The translations under genes were made by a program, and so were the position numbers. The notes beneath the pieces are model-generated. The model did not search any database and had not been told where the DNA came from. It was given only the letters and a program-made list of their open reading frames with translations. DNA of 64,000 nucleotides, from the NCBI RefSeq assembly GCF_000744935.1, contig NZ_JQMW01000009.1, positions 248,001-312,000 of the forward strand. Direction: 5' to 3'. Shown in pieces: positions 43,511 through 52,638 of this stretch. Source of the DNA: Clostridium sp. KNHs214. Its GTDB lineage: Bacteria; Bacillota; Clostridia; Clostridiales; Clostridiaceae. Every line of letters starts with the position of its first letter. The first letter of the stretch is position 1.

Positions 43511-45682
43511 ATGTACAGTTCAGAAGAAGTTCTTAAAAAATATTTTGGGTATGATGGTTTTAGAAGAGGACAGGAAAAAGTTATAGGTAGTGTATTAAAT
43601 GGCAAAGATGTAGTGGCTATAATGCCTACAGGTGCTGGAAAATCATTATGTTTTCAAATTCCTGCTATTATGTTTAGTGGAATTACTATAGTTATATCTC
43701 CATTAATTTCTCTTATGAAAGATCAAGTGGATAGTTTAAATGAACAGGGGATACAAGCTACTTACATAAATAGTACTCTTACAGAAATGGAATATATGGA
43801 GAGAGTGCAGCAGATATCTGTGGGTAATTATAAGCTTATTTATATAGCTCCTGAAAGGTTAGAGTCAGAAGGCTTTTGTAGAATATTAAATGATGTAGAA
43901 GTATCCTTTGTAGCCATAGACGAGGCTCATTGTATTTCTCAGTGGGCTCATGATTTTAGACCTAGCTATAAAAAAATAGGTGAGTTTATAAATAATTTTT
44001 TTAAAAGACCAGTAATTGGTGCCTATACTGCTACAGCTACGGAAAAGGTAAAGGAAGATATAGTTAAGTTATTAGGATTAAATAATCCTGATGTGTATGT
44101 AACAGGATTTGACAGAGAAAATTTGTTTTTTTCTGTGTTAAGGGGAGAAGACAATCAAAATTATATATTATCCTATATATCAAATCATAAAGAAGATAAG
44201 GGAATTATATATGCAGCTACAAGAAGAGAAGTGGAAAGCATATATAATTTTTTGCTAAAACATGATATAAAGGTAGGCATGTATCATGCTGGACTAAGTG
44301 ATAGGGAGAGAGAAGAGGCGCAAAATAGTTTTGCTTATGATGATATAGATGTAATGGTGGCCACTAATGCTTTTGGTATGGGTATAGATAAATCAAATGT
44401 GAGATTTGTTATTCATAATAATATGCCTAAAAATTTGGAAGCCTATTATCAAGAGGCAGGACGTGCAGGTAGAGACGGTGAAAAGAGTGAATGTATACTT
44501 TTATTTAATGCAAGAGATGTGCAACTTCAAAGTTTCTTTATAGAGCAGAGTGAATTGCCTTCTTATAGAAAAGAGTATGAGTATGAAAAATTAAGAGAAA
44601 TGGTAGATTATTGTTATACATCTAAATGCCTTAGAAAATACATATTGGAGTATTTTGAAGATGAGGTGAATTATGAGGAATGTAAAAACTGTGGAAACTG
44701 TTTAGATGAAAGTGAGTACAGAGATATAACATTAGAAGCTCAAAAGATATTTTCTTGCATATATAGAATGAGAGAAAGATATGGCAGTGGCATGGTAGTT
44801 GATGTGCTAAGGGGATCAGAAAATAAGAAGGTTCTAACACCAGGATTAAATAAATTATCAACCTATGGCATAATGATGGAATACAGTAGAAAAGATTTAA
44901 TTAATATAATTAATAAATTAACAGCAGATGGTTATTTGAGGCTTACAAATGATGGATATCCAGTAGTAAAGTTAACATCAAAAGCTGTGGATGTTTTAAA
45001 GAGTAGAGCCAATATTAAAATGAAGGTTGCAAAGGTTAAAAAGGTTACTAAAACTGATGACCAATTGTTCAATTTACTAAGGATACTTAGAAAACAAATA
45101 TCAGAAGAAGAAAAGGTTCCACCATATATAGTATTTGGAGACAGTTCCCTAAAGGAAATGAGTGGATACATGCCTATTAAGAAGGAAGAATTTTTAAGTA
45201 TAAGTGGAGTTGGAGAAGTGAAATATAAAAAATATGGTGAAAGATTTCTAAGGGAAATACAAAGCTACATGGAAGAAAATAATATAGATAGGGGAGCTTT
45301 CTTAAAAACCTTAAGAAGTATAGATAATAACTTAAAATTGAAAAATGAAGAGGATAAAAGTGAGGAAAATGGAAATAGTAAAATTCCAAGTTACCATATA
45401 ACATATCAAATGTTCTCTAGAGGAGAGGAACTTGAGGAAATAGCTAAAGAGAGGAATATGGCATTACAGACTATTCAAAATCATTTAATTAAATGCTATA
45501 TGGAGGGAAAAGAGTTAGATGTTAATAAATTTGTACCAAAAGAATATGTAGAAATGATAAAAGAAGCAATAGATAAGGTAGACACAGATAAATTAAAGCC
45601 TATAAAAGAATTATTGCCAAGGGAAGTGGAGTATTTTTGGATAAAGTTAATTAAATGTCAAGAAGAAAAAAAAGTTGGATAA
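43511..45682 (+). CDS. recQ: ATP-dependent DNA helicase RecQ
   Basis: A 723-residue 3'-5' helicase for recombination and fork repair. Walker A PTGAGKSLCFQ, DEAH (DEAHCISQW, about 137), motif VI QEAGRAGRDG, a four-cysteine zinc site (CLRKYIL...CKNCGNC) and winged helix are in order. An HRDC domain (LLRILRKQISEEEKVPPYIVF in part, about 515-590) follows, and a C-terminal helix-turn-helix (about 625-675) ends the protein. AAAGGAG precedes the ATG. Length fits clostridial RecQ. Confidence 0.93.
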   Translation: MYSSEEVLKKYFGYDGFRRGQEKVIGSVLNGKDVVAIMPTGAGKSLCFQIPAIMFSGITIVISPLISLMKDQVDSLNEQGIQATYINSTLTEMEYMERVQQISVGNYKLIYIAPERLESEGFCRILNDVEVSFVAIDEAHCISQWAHDFRPSYKKIGEFINNFFKRPVIGAYTATATEKVKEDIVKLLGLNNPDVYVTGFDRENLFFSVLRGEDNQNYILSYISNHKEDKGIIYAATRREVESIYNFLLKHDIKVGMYHAGLSDREREEAQNSFAYDDIDVMVATNAFGMGIDKSNVRFVIHNNMPKNLEAYYQEAGRAGRDGEKSECILLFNARDVQLQSFFIEQSELPSYRKEYEYEKLREMVDYCYTSKCLRKYILEYFEDEVNYEECKNCGNCLDESEYRDITLEAQKIFSCIYRMRERYGSGMVVDVLRGSENKKVLTPGLNKLSTYGIMMEYSRKDLINIINKLTADGYLRLTNDGYPVVKLTSKAVDVLKSRANIKMKVAKVKKVTKTDDQLFNLLRILRKQISEEEKVPPYIVFGDSSLKEMSGYMPIKKEEFLSISGVGEVKYKKYGERFLREIQSYMEENNIDRGAFLKTLRSIDNNLKLKNEEDKSEENGNSKIPSYHITYQMFSRGEELEEIAKERNMALQTIQNHLIKCYMEGKELDVNKFVPKEYVEMIKEAIDKVDTDKLKPIKELLPREVEYFWIKLIKCQEEKKVG

Positions 45683-45793
45683 ATATTTTATTCTACTTAT
45701 TGAAATTTTCAATGGTTGTGGTAAAATTTTAGTAGAGATAAAAATTTATGGATTGTTATTACAATTATTTAAGAAATAAACAAGGGTTATTTC

Positions 45794-45824
45794 ACCGCAG
45801 GATTAGATTCTCTGCGGTTTTGTT
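45794..45824 (+). terminator. Terminator downstream of recQ
   Basis: ACCGCAG/CTGCGGT with TTTTGTT tail, the same stem as in the hflX leader. It lies 5 bp before the target duplication of the downstream IS, so it originally stood just upstream of cysS. Confidence 0.75.
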
Positions 45825-45837
45825 ATTATTTAATTAA

Positions 45838-47593
45838 TTAGTGGCTTGTAGAATTGAAAAATAAAAACTGTGGATAATTTTTAAGATTTGGCTTAAAAGC
45901 GTGCAAAAAAAGACACGACAAAAAGCCTTTTGTTAAAAAGGTATGCGTAGCATGTGGAAAGATATTTATTTGTGGATATGTTAATTATGAAGCTATTTTA
46001 AGAAGTTTATTTATACTTCTAATGTATTCTGGTTTATTTATAGCGTAAGCTAGTATAACATTTATGAGTTTAGAAATAGCCGTTAGGCACAGGTCAGCAC
46101 GCATAGTTGCGGTGTTTAAAGTTCTTGGTGATTCAATGCATGGGTTAGATTTTAACGATGAAAGAGTTCGTTCAATACATGCACGATTAGGATATTCATC
46201 GTCCCATTCATTAGAATTTCTTTGAACACCAGGATAAAGTCTAAAGTCTTTATTGGGATAAACATAAGTCATACGACCACTTTTTTTATCAGTACATGGA
46301 TTTTCACAAGTATGATAGCACTTACCTTTTTTATCCCTATGGGCTTTGGGACAAGTAAATTTGAATCTTAAGCTTCTATTTTTGCCTTTACAAGGACCTT
46401 CAGCTTTAAAAGGGGTTTTGTCTAAAGGACATAGAGGAACACCTTCTATATCATATTCAAGATCACCTATTTTACTGTTACTTTGATTACGAGGGTTAAG
46501 AGGTATAAATACTTTTTCAAAGCCACATTGTTGAAGAAAACCAAAGTTATCATAACTATCAAATTCTGAGTCACCTAAGAAATATTTAAATTTAAAGTTA
46601 GAGGTGTTACTTAATGTTTCTAAGAATGGCTTAATTACTGGTTTTAAAGAAGCATTATCATAGCAATATTTTTGCTCTTTAGGAGTTTCAAATTCTTTAT
46701 CAATAGGGTTATAAAAATCTTCATCAAAAAATTTGATATTCAACGGAATGCCCCAACCATTAGTAATTAGACCAAATTTGTAAAAATAGCCGAAATGTCC
46801 ATTTACGAAGTCTAGCTTAATACTATGGTTTGCAAAAGCAAATTTAGGCATGTTCTTATATGCGACAGCATAAGGATTGAGCTGTTTGTTATTGGTAGCT
46901 TTAGCATAGGATTTTACCCTATTTACTTCAGAAACAAGAGTTTTGGGATTATTTTCTTTTACTCTTGGTTTTAAACCTGAAGTATCATATATAAGTTGAT
47001 AATTACGGTTTTTATGAGGTGAATCATCAGGAAGAGATTCATTGATATTGTTACAAATATCAATGACTTGAGGAACCATTGAATTAAATAAGTCGGCAAG
47101 ATCACCTTCAAAATCCGTTTTAAATCTACTGAAAAAAGATTCATCAGGAATATCATCATAGAAGCAACAAAATTCTCTTATTTCAGTAGAAAATATAAGA
47201 AAAAGATTTAACAGAACAGTAGTAGGAATATGAAATATCTGCATTAGAATTAAAGCAGATAACACTGATGAAAGATTATATTTCCTATCTCTGCCTAAAT
47301 CGGCATAGTATTTTTGAGTAAAAGATTCTGGAATAAAAGATTGGATATCAAAATTATCAGCAAGTAATTTGATGAAGCCTACAGGTTGCTTTTTTCTAAG
47401 GTCTTTAAGTTCGGTTAACTGCTCAAAAATATTAAGTTGCTTAAGTTTATTAATACAAAACATGTAATTCTCCTCCTCTGTGGATAATATTTTGTGTGGT
47501 TACATTTATTTTCTCACAGTGGAGGAAAATATAAAAGCCTATCGGCTAAAAAGATAGGCAAATCAACGGTTGTGTAATTTCACAATCGACTAA
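45838..47593 (-). mobile_element. Complete insertion sequence (IS1182-like), 1756 bp, 9-bp TSD
   Basis: Imperfect ends TTAGTGGCTTGTAGAATT (left) and its inverted partner AATTTCACAATCGACTAA (right), flanked by TTTAATTAA on both sides (45829-45837, 47594-47602). It holds one intact DDE transposase gene on the minus strand. A GCCTATC/GATAGGC hairpin at 47537-47560 with a T tail on the minus strand shields the transposase from outside transcription. The right end is only 27 bp before the cysS ATG. Confidence 0.8.
45985..47463 (-). CDS. DDE transposase of IS1182/IS4-type
   Basis: A 492-residue transposase. The N-terminal helical part (YADLGRDRKYNLSSVLSALI) matches DUF772-type transposase domains, the catalytic domain contains IYDTSGLKPRV (first Asp), FLGDSEFDSYDNF (second Asp) and RACIERTLSSLKSNP (Glu), and a Cys-rich insert (CPLDKTPF...CPKAHRDKKGKCYHTC) lies between. 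AGGAGGAG precedes the ATG. It is intact. The family label is from pattern memory; the DDE assignment is firmer. Confidence 0.85.
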   Translation of the reverse strand: MFCINKLKQLNIFEQLTELKDLRKKQPVGFIKLLADNFDIQSFIPESFTQKYYADLGRDRKYNLSSVLSALILMQIFHIPTTVLLNLFLIFSTEIREFCCFYDDIPDESFFSRFKTDFEGDLADLFNSMVPQVIDICNNINESLPDDSPHKNRNYQLIYDTSGLKPRVKENNPKTLVSEVNRVKSYAKATNNKQLNPYAVAYKNMPKFAFANHSIKLDFVNGHFGYFYKFGLITNGWGIPLNIKFFDEDFYNPIDKEFETPKEQKYCYDNASLKPVIKPFLETLSNTSNFKFKYFLGDSEFDSYDNFGFLQQCGFEKVFIPLNPRNQSNSKIGDLEYDIEGVPLCPLDKTPFKAEGPCKGKNRSLRFKFTCPKAHRDKKGKCYHTCENPCTDKKSGRMTYVYPNKDFRLYPGVQRNSNEWDDEYPNRACIERTLSSLKSNPCIESPRTLNTATMRADLCLTAISKLINVILAYAINKPEYIRSINKLLKIAS

Positions 47594-47620
47594 TTTAATT
47601 AATTTGTAGGAGGAAACATT

Positions 47621-49030
47621 ATGGAGTTCTATGTTTACAATACCTTAGCTAGAAAAAAAGAAGAATTTGTACCAATAAAAGAAGGAAAAGTTGGAATGTA
47701 TACTTGTGGACCAACAGTTTATGATTATGCACACATTGGAAACTTGAGGACATATATTTTCGAAGATGTTTTAAAGAGGTCTTTAGAATATACGGGATAT
47801 AAAGTAAAACATGTGATGAATATAACAGATGTAGGTCATCTTCAATCTGATGCAGATGAGGGAGAAGATAAAATGGCTTTAGGGGCAAAACGTGAAAATA
47901 AAAGCCCTTGGGAAATTGCTAGATTTTATGAAGATGCCTTTTTTGAAGATTGCAAAAAACTTAATATAAAAAGACCAACAGTTACGTGCAGGGCTACAGA
48001 ACATATAAATGATATGATAAACCTTATAAAATCATTAGAGGAAAGGGGATATACTTATATTTCTAATGGTAATGTATATTATCAAATAGATAAATTTAAA
48101 GATTATACCAAACTTGCAAATTTAAGTATAGATGAATTAGAGGCAGGTAGCAGAGTTGAAGTAGATACAAATAAAAAGAACCCTCTAGATTTTGTTCTTT
48201 GGTTCACTAACTCTAAATTTACTAATCAAATAATGCAGTGGGACTCTCCATGGGGTACAGGATTCCCAGGATGGCACTTAGAGTGTTCTGCCATGTCTAT
48301 AAAGTACTTAGGAGAAAGGGTAGATATACATTGTGGAGGAATTGATCATATACCAGTGCATCATACCAATGAAATAGCTCAATCAGAGGGAGCTTTAGGA
48401 CATAAATGGGTAAATTATTGGATGCATGGAGAATTCCTTGTTTTAGATAATGGTAAGATGTCAAAATCCAGTGGAGACTTTTTAACTTTATCTAGAGTTA
48501 TAGAAGAGGGATTTGACCCTTTAGATTATAGATATTTTTGTCTTCAATCTAGATATAGAAAGCAGCTTTTATTTAGCTTCCAAAGCTTAAAGGAAGCTAG
48601 TAACGGACTTAAAAAGCTTAAAGAAAAGATATTTTCCATAGGAAAAGCTGCATTGGAAAATGAAAGATTAGATGAAGATAAAATTCAGGATTATAAAAAT
48701 AAGTTTGCAAATAATATATGTGATGATTTAAATATGCCTAATGCTTTTACTACACTTCATGAGGTTTTAAAAGATGGAGAGCTTACAAACAAAGAAAAAA
48801 TTGTATTAGTTGAAGATTTTGATAAAGTTCTGTCATTAGATTTATTAAATTACAAGGAAGAAAAAAATATAGATATAGATGAAGAACATATAAATGACCT
48901 AATAGCTAAAAGAGCGGAGGCTAGGAAAAATAGAGATTGGGCTAAAGCAGATCAATTAAGAAATGAGCTTTTAGAAATGGATATAGAACTTATTGACACT
49001 AAGGAAGGAACTACTTGGAAAATAAAGTAA
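47621..49030 (+). CDS. cysS: Cysteinyl-tRNA synthetase
   Basis: A 469-residue class I synthetase. The zinc/HIGH region (CGPTVYDYAHIGNLR, about 28-42), a second zinc ligand set (CGGIDHIPVHH) and KMSKS (KMSKSSGDF) are intact, and a DALR helical domain ends the protein. TAGGAGG lies before the ATG. No T-box is present, although one often precedes cysS in Firmicutes; the IS inserted 27 bp upstream separates the gene from its former leader. Transcription must now come from within the IS or by read-through. Confidence 0.95.
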   Translation: MEFYVYNTLARKKEEFVPIKEGKVGMYTCGPTVYDYAHIGNLRTYIFEDVLKRSLEYTGYKVKHVMNITDVGHLQSDADEGEDKMALGAKRENKSPWEIARFYEDAFFEDCKKLNIKRPTVTCRATEHINDMINLIKSLEERGYTYISNGNVYYQIDKFKDYTKLANLSIDELEAGSRVEVDTNKKNPLDFVLWFTNSKFTNQIMQWDSPWGTGFPGWHLECSAMSIKYLGERVDIHCGGIDHIPVHHTNEIAQSEGALGHKWVNYWMHGEFLVLDNGKMSKSSGDFLTLSRVIEEGFDPLDYRYFCLQSRYRKQLLFSFQSLKEASNGLKKLKEKIFSIGKAALENERLDEDKIQDYKNKFANNICDDLNMPNAFTTLHEVLKDGELTNKEKIVLVEDFDKVLSLDLLNYKEEKNIDIDEEHINDLIAKRAEARKNRDWAKADQLRNELLEMDIELIDTKEGTTWKIK

Positions 49031-49051
49031 TGTTAAAATAGAAAAATAAGA

Positions 49052-49106
49052 ATAAGGAATTTATCTAGAATATGAAAATATTTTAGTAATAAATTCCTTA
49101 ATTTTA
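49052..49106. terminator. Terminator between cysS and the GntR gene
   Basis: AAGGAATTTAT/ATAAATTCCTT with a long loop and T-rich sequence on both sides, suitable for both converging genes. Confidence 0.6.
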
Positions 49107-49114
49107 TACAGTGA

Positions 49115-49744
49115 CTAAATCACACTTTTGTGGATTCTGTCTCTAGCATTGGTTAAATGAGTCTCCATTATTTTTCTAGCAGTTTTTCCATCTCTATTTT
49201 TTAAGGCATCTATAAGTTGTATATGATCTTCCACAGCCACATCTTGAAGTAAGTGCATATAAGGATCAATCATAACTATACGTCTACCTTCATCTAAAAG
49301 ATGATCAATTAGTTGAATTAGCTTACCATTGCCAGAGGCTTCAGCAACTATTGTATGAAATCTTTTGTTATACTCCCATATACATTCATAATCAGGATAT
49401 TTAACAAGAGATTCTAGTTTGTTAATTTGTTCTTTTGTAATTTTAGTAGCAGCTAGCTCTGCAGCAGCTCCTTCTAGAAGTATTCTTACAAAATACATTT
49501 CTAATATGTCTACATGAGTTATGATTTTTATCATGTAGCCATTTTTAGGTAGAGCATCTAATAGGTTATCATGACAAAGCATAGATAGAGCTTCTCTTAC
49601 AGGAGTTCTACTAACATTAAGTTCTTCTGCTAGAGAGGTTTCTAATATTATTTCACCAGGTTTGTAAAAACCAGATAATATTCTATTTCTTAAGCATTCA
49701 TAAACTTTTTCCCTTAAACTTTTTTTAGGATTAGAATTTTTCAT
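49115..49744 (-). CDS. GntR-family regulator with FCD ligand domain
   Basis: A 209-residue repressor-type protein. The N-terminal winged helix (LREKVYECLRNRILSG, then LAEELNVSRTPVREAL) is followed by an all-helical FCD domain (about 90-205) that binds a small organic acid. The frame reaches a TTG at 49756, but GGAGG just ahead of the ATG at 49742-49744 fixes that start. It is divergent from the LytS-type sensor/CstA operon and may control it. Three TRTACAT repeats lie in the promoter region. Its effector is unknown. Confidence 0.88.
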   Translation of the reverse strand: MKNSNPKKSLREKVYECLRNRILSGFYKPGEIILETSLAEELNVSRTPVREALSMLCHDNLLDALPKNGYMIKIITHVDILEMYFVRILLEGAAAELAATKITKEQINKLESLVKYPDYECIWEYNKRFHTIVAEASGNGKLIQLIDHLLDEGRRIVMIDPYMHLLQDVAVEDHIQLIDALKNRDGKTARKIMETHLTNARDRIHKSVI

Positions 49745-49773
49745 ATAAGCCTCCAATCAATAAATACATAAAG

Positions 49774-49817
49774 TATACATTAAATTAATTATATACATAT
49801 TCTACGCATATGTACAT
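49774..49817. promoter_or_regulatory. Three TRTACAT direct repeats in the GntR promoter region
   Basis: TATACAT at 49774 and 49792 and TGTACAT at 49811, spaced 18-19 bp. FCD-type GntR proteins often bind GTAYAC-like half sites, so these may be autoregulatory operators. Confidence 0.4.
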
Positions 49818-49868
49818 ATATCCTTTAAACAAATAAATTTAATAAATTTACGAATAAAGTTTCATATA

Positions 49869-50027
49869 AGGCACATTCAAATAAATAACAAGTCAGTATG
49901 TTAGTCTATTTTGCATCATACTGCGTCAGCAGAACCCGCCGATAGTACTACCAAAGGCGGAACCTGCTTCCTTGTCTGACACAAAATATACAAGCATCTT
50001 TGACTTGTTATTTCTTCTCAGGTACCT
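49869..50027. repeat. Family 2 repeat, second 159-bp copy
   Basis: Same length, ends (AGGCACATTCAAATAAATAA ... TTTCTTCTCAGGTACCT) and hairpin as the copy at 19228. It occupies most of the region between the GntR gene and the sensor kinase gene, so the kinase promoter must lie within or just after it. Confidence 0.8.
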
Positions 50028-50107
50028 TATTAATAAAACTTTTAAAAACTACTACAATAAATTATAATTAAGTATGTAAAAATAAATTTACACAAGGAAT
50101 GATTAAA

Positions 50108-51787
50108 ATGATAGAATTACTTAAAAATTTATTAAATAATTTGGGCTACATAATAGTAATTGCATTTATAGTTTCAAAACTAAAAAGTTTTAAAAAAATA
50201 ATGCAAAAGGATACCTTTACAAGAACAGATATGTTAATTTTATCTTTGATTTTTGGTGGATTTGGAATTTTAGGAACCTATGTGGGTAAAGAAATAAATG
50301 GTGCAATAGCTAACACTAGGATTATAGGAGTTATGACTGGTGGAATAATGTGCGGACCTGTGGTGGGAATAGTAGGAGGAATAATTGCTGCATTTCATAG
50401 GCTTATTGTATATCCAGTGGGCATAACGGCAGTACCTTGTTCCATAGCTACAGTAATATCCGGAGTGATGGCAGGAATAATATATAAAAGGTGTAATAAT
50501 GAAAAATACGAAAAAAATTGGATTTATGGATTTTTAGGAGCTATAGCTATGGAAAGCCTTGAAATGATGCTTATTTTGCTTATATCAAGACCTTTTGAAA
50601 AAGCATTTTCTATAGTTAAAAGTATATACATACCTATGCTTTTTGCTAATGCAGCGGGAGTTTCTATGGTAATACTTCTAATACAAAACATATATAATGA
50701 AAAGGAAAAAATAGCAGCCAGTCAATCAAAATTAGCTTTAGAAATAGCCAGTAAAACTCTTCCTTATTTTAGGAATACAGCAGAGAAATCTTATGATAAA
50801 ATATGCGAGATAATTAAGAATTCTACTGGTGCAGATGCAGTAGCTATAACGGATAAAAAATGTATTTTATCTCATGTAGGCATGGGTTCAGATCATCATG
50901 TTAAAGGTTCTTGTGTACTTACAGAAGCCACTAAAAAAGTCATTGATGAAGGCAAAATGATGGTTTTAAATAAAGCTCATGAAATAAATTGTCAGAAAAA
51001 GAATTGCCCATTAAAATCTGCAGTTATAGTTCCTTTAAAAGAAGGAGAAAAAATAATAGGAACTTTGAAAATATATTATGCTAAAGAAAATAGTGTATCC
51101 TATAGAAATATAAATTTGGCTGAAGGATTGTCTCAAATTATTTCCACTCAAATTGAGATAAGTAAGGTTGGAAAACTTAAGGAAATGGCCAATAAAGCAG
51201 AAATAAAGGCTCTGCAGGCCCAAATTAATCCTCACTTTTTATTTAATGCATTAAATACTATATCATCTTTTGTGAGAATCAATCCGGATAGAGCAAGAGA
51301 ACTTATTATAAGCCTTTCTACTTATTTAAGGTATAATTTAGAAGTAGGGGATGAATTGGTTGATATATATAAAGAATTGGAACAAGTAAAGGCATATGTA
51401 GAAATAGAAAAAGCTAGATTTGGCGATAAATTGAATGTTATATATAATGTAGATGATAATATAAATATTAAAATTCCTAGTTTAATAATACAACCTATAG
51501 TAGAGAACTCCATAAAGCATGGAATACTACCCACAGGAAAACCAGGTAATGTTAAAATTTATATAAAAAAAATAGAAAATACAGAAGCTGCAATCTGTAT
51601 TGAGGATGACGGAATTGGAATTCCAGAAGAAATAATTAACAGAGTATATAAGGGAAGGTGCAGTGAAAATAAAATAGGCATATGTAATGTTAATAACAGA
51701 TTAAAAATACTTTATGGTCAAGGACTTAAAATTGAGAGAAAAACTAGAGGAACTAGTACTAGTTTTATAGTTAGATATAAGAGGTGA
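50108..51787 (+). CDS. LytS/BtsS-type membrane sensor kinase
   Basis: A 559-residue sensor. The N-terminal 5TM-LYT domain (about 1-195, with six hydrophobic helices and GGIMCGPVVGIVGG) precedes a GAF-like domain (about 215-345, with CQKKNCP) and a LytS-type kinase core with HisKA-7TM motif (QINPHFLFNALNTI) and ATPase motif DDGIGIP. Two ATGs fit; AAGGA lies about 9 nt from the second (50108), which is chosen. The next gene is the cognate LytTR regulator 4 bp on, and CstA follows. The layout resembles the pyruvate-sensing BtsSR-BtsT system. Confidence 0.92.
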   Translation: MIELLKNLLNNLGYIIVIAFIVSKLKSFKKIMQKDTFTRTDMLILSLIFGGFGILGTYVGKEINGAIANTRIIGVMTGGIMCGPVVGIVGGIIAAFHRLIVYPVGITAVPCSIATVISGVMAGIIYKRCNNEKYEKNWIYGFLGAIAMESLEMMLILLISRPFEKAFSIVKSIYIPMLFANAAGVSMVILLIQNIYNEKEKIAASQSKLALEIASKTLPYFRNTAEKSYDKICEIIKNSTGADAVAITDKKCILSHVGMGSDHHVKGSCVLTEATKKVIDEGKMMVLNKAHEINCQKKNCPLKSAVIVPLKEGEKIIGTLKIYYAKENSVSYRNINLAEGLSQIISTQIEISKVGKLKEMANKAEIKALQAQINPHFLFNALNTISSFVRINPDRARELIISLSTYLRYNLEVGDELVDIYKELEQVKAYVEIEKARFGDKLNVIYNVDDNINIKIPSLIIQPIVENSIKHGILPTGKPGNVKIYIKKIENTEAAICIEDDGIGIPEEIINRVYKGRCSENKIGICNVNNRLKILYGQGLKIERKTRGTSTSFIVRYKR

Positions 51788-51791
51788 TTAT

Positions 51792-52502
51792 ATGAACTGT
51801 GTAATAGTTGACGATGAATATCCAGCACGTGAAGAGTTAAAGTATTTTATAGATAATTACAGTAAAATAAATATATTAGGCGAATTTGATAATGGTAAAG
51901 AGGCTTTAATGTTTATAGAAAAGAACATACCAGATATTATATTTTTGGATATAAATATGCCTAAAATTTCTGGAATCGAAATAGGAAGATTACTTAGACG
52001 CTTTGATAAAAAAGTTTATATTGTATTTATAACAGCATATGAACAGCATGCGGTGGAAGCTTTTGAAATACAAGCTTTTGACTATATATTAAAGCCTTAT
52101 TCTAAGGAAAGAATAATAAATACATTAAGGCGTTTAGAGAAAAGTTCTTTGAATCAAAATTTGCCATATATAAATAATAAAATAACTCTTTGGAAAGAAA
52201 ATAAAATGGTAGTTATAAATGTCAAGGATATATGTTATTGTGAAGCTAAGGAAAGAGAAACTTTTGTTTATACCATGGGTAATGAGTATATTATGAATCA
52301 AAGTATTTCACATGTGGCAGAGAAGCTTCCAGAAAATATGTTTTTTAGAACGCATAGATCGTTTCTTATAAATATTGATAAAGTGGTAGAGATAAATCCC
52401 TGGTTTAATAATACATACATGCTTAAATTAGAAGGGTCAACCAAGGAGATACCAGTTAGTAGGAATAACATAAGTAGTTTTAAGCACATTATGGGCATAT
52501 AA
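51792..52502 (+). CDS. LytTR-family response regulator
   Basis: A 236-residue regulator. The receiver has VDDEYPAR, the phospho-acceptor Asp in IIFLDINMPKISG and LKPYSKER. The C-terminal LytTR domain (about 135-236) contains FRTHRSFLINIDKV and NNTYMLKLEGSTKEIPVSR, which bind DNA by beta strands. AGAGGTGAT precedes the ATG. It lies 4 bp after the kinase gene and ahead of cstA, so it probably activates the transporter gene. Confidence 0.94.
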   Translation: MNCVIVDDEYPAREELKYFIDNYSKINILGEFDNGKEALMFIEKNIPDIIFLDINMPKISGIEIGRLLRRFDKKVYIVFITAYEQHAVEAFEIQAFDYILKPYSKERIINTLRRLEKSSLNQNLPYINNKITLWKENKMVVINVKDICYCEAKERETFVYTMGNEYIMNQSISHVAEKLPENMFFRTHRSFLINIDKVVEINPWFNNTYMLKLEGSTKEIPVSRNNISSFKHIMGI

Positions 52503-52504
52503 AT

Positions 52505-52525
52505 GCACTTTATGTGCTTTTTTTT
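52505..52525 (+). terminator. Terminator after the LytTR gene
   Basis: GCAC/GTGC with TTTAT loop and T8 directly after. It divides the regulator genes from cstA, so the transporter likely has its own promoter (a TATACT hexamer at 52567 is a candidate). Confidence 0.75.
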
Positions 52526-52638
52526 ACATTTCATGCGAAAAGTTTAAACAAATTCTGATAATTTTGTATACTTAAGTTGTAAACGATATTAAAAAATTAT
52601 TTAGTTAATTTTTAAAAATATTAAAAGGAGGACTAATT

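Noticed and set aside
45899-45994. Plus-strand frame with CVAC/C motifs that looks like a zinc-finger protein fragment
   Set aside because: It lies inside the IS between the transposase stop and the left end, has no start or ribosome site, and continues into antisense of the transposase.
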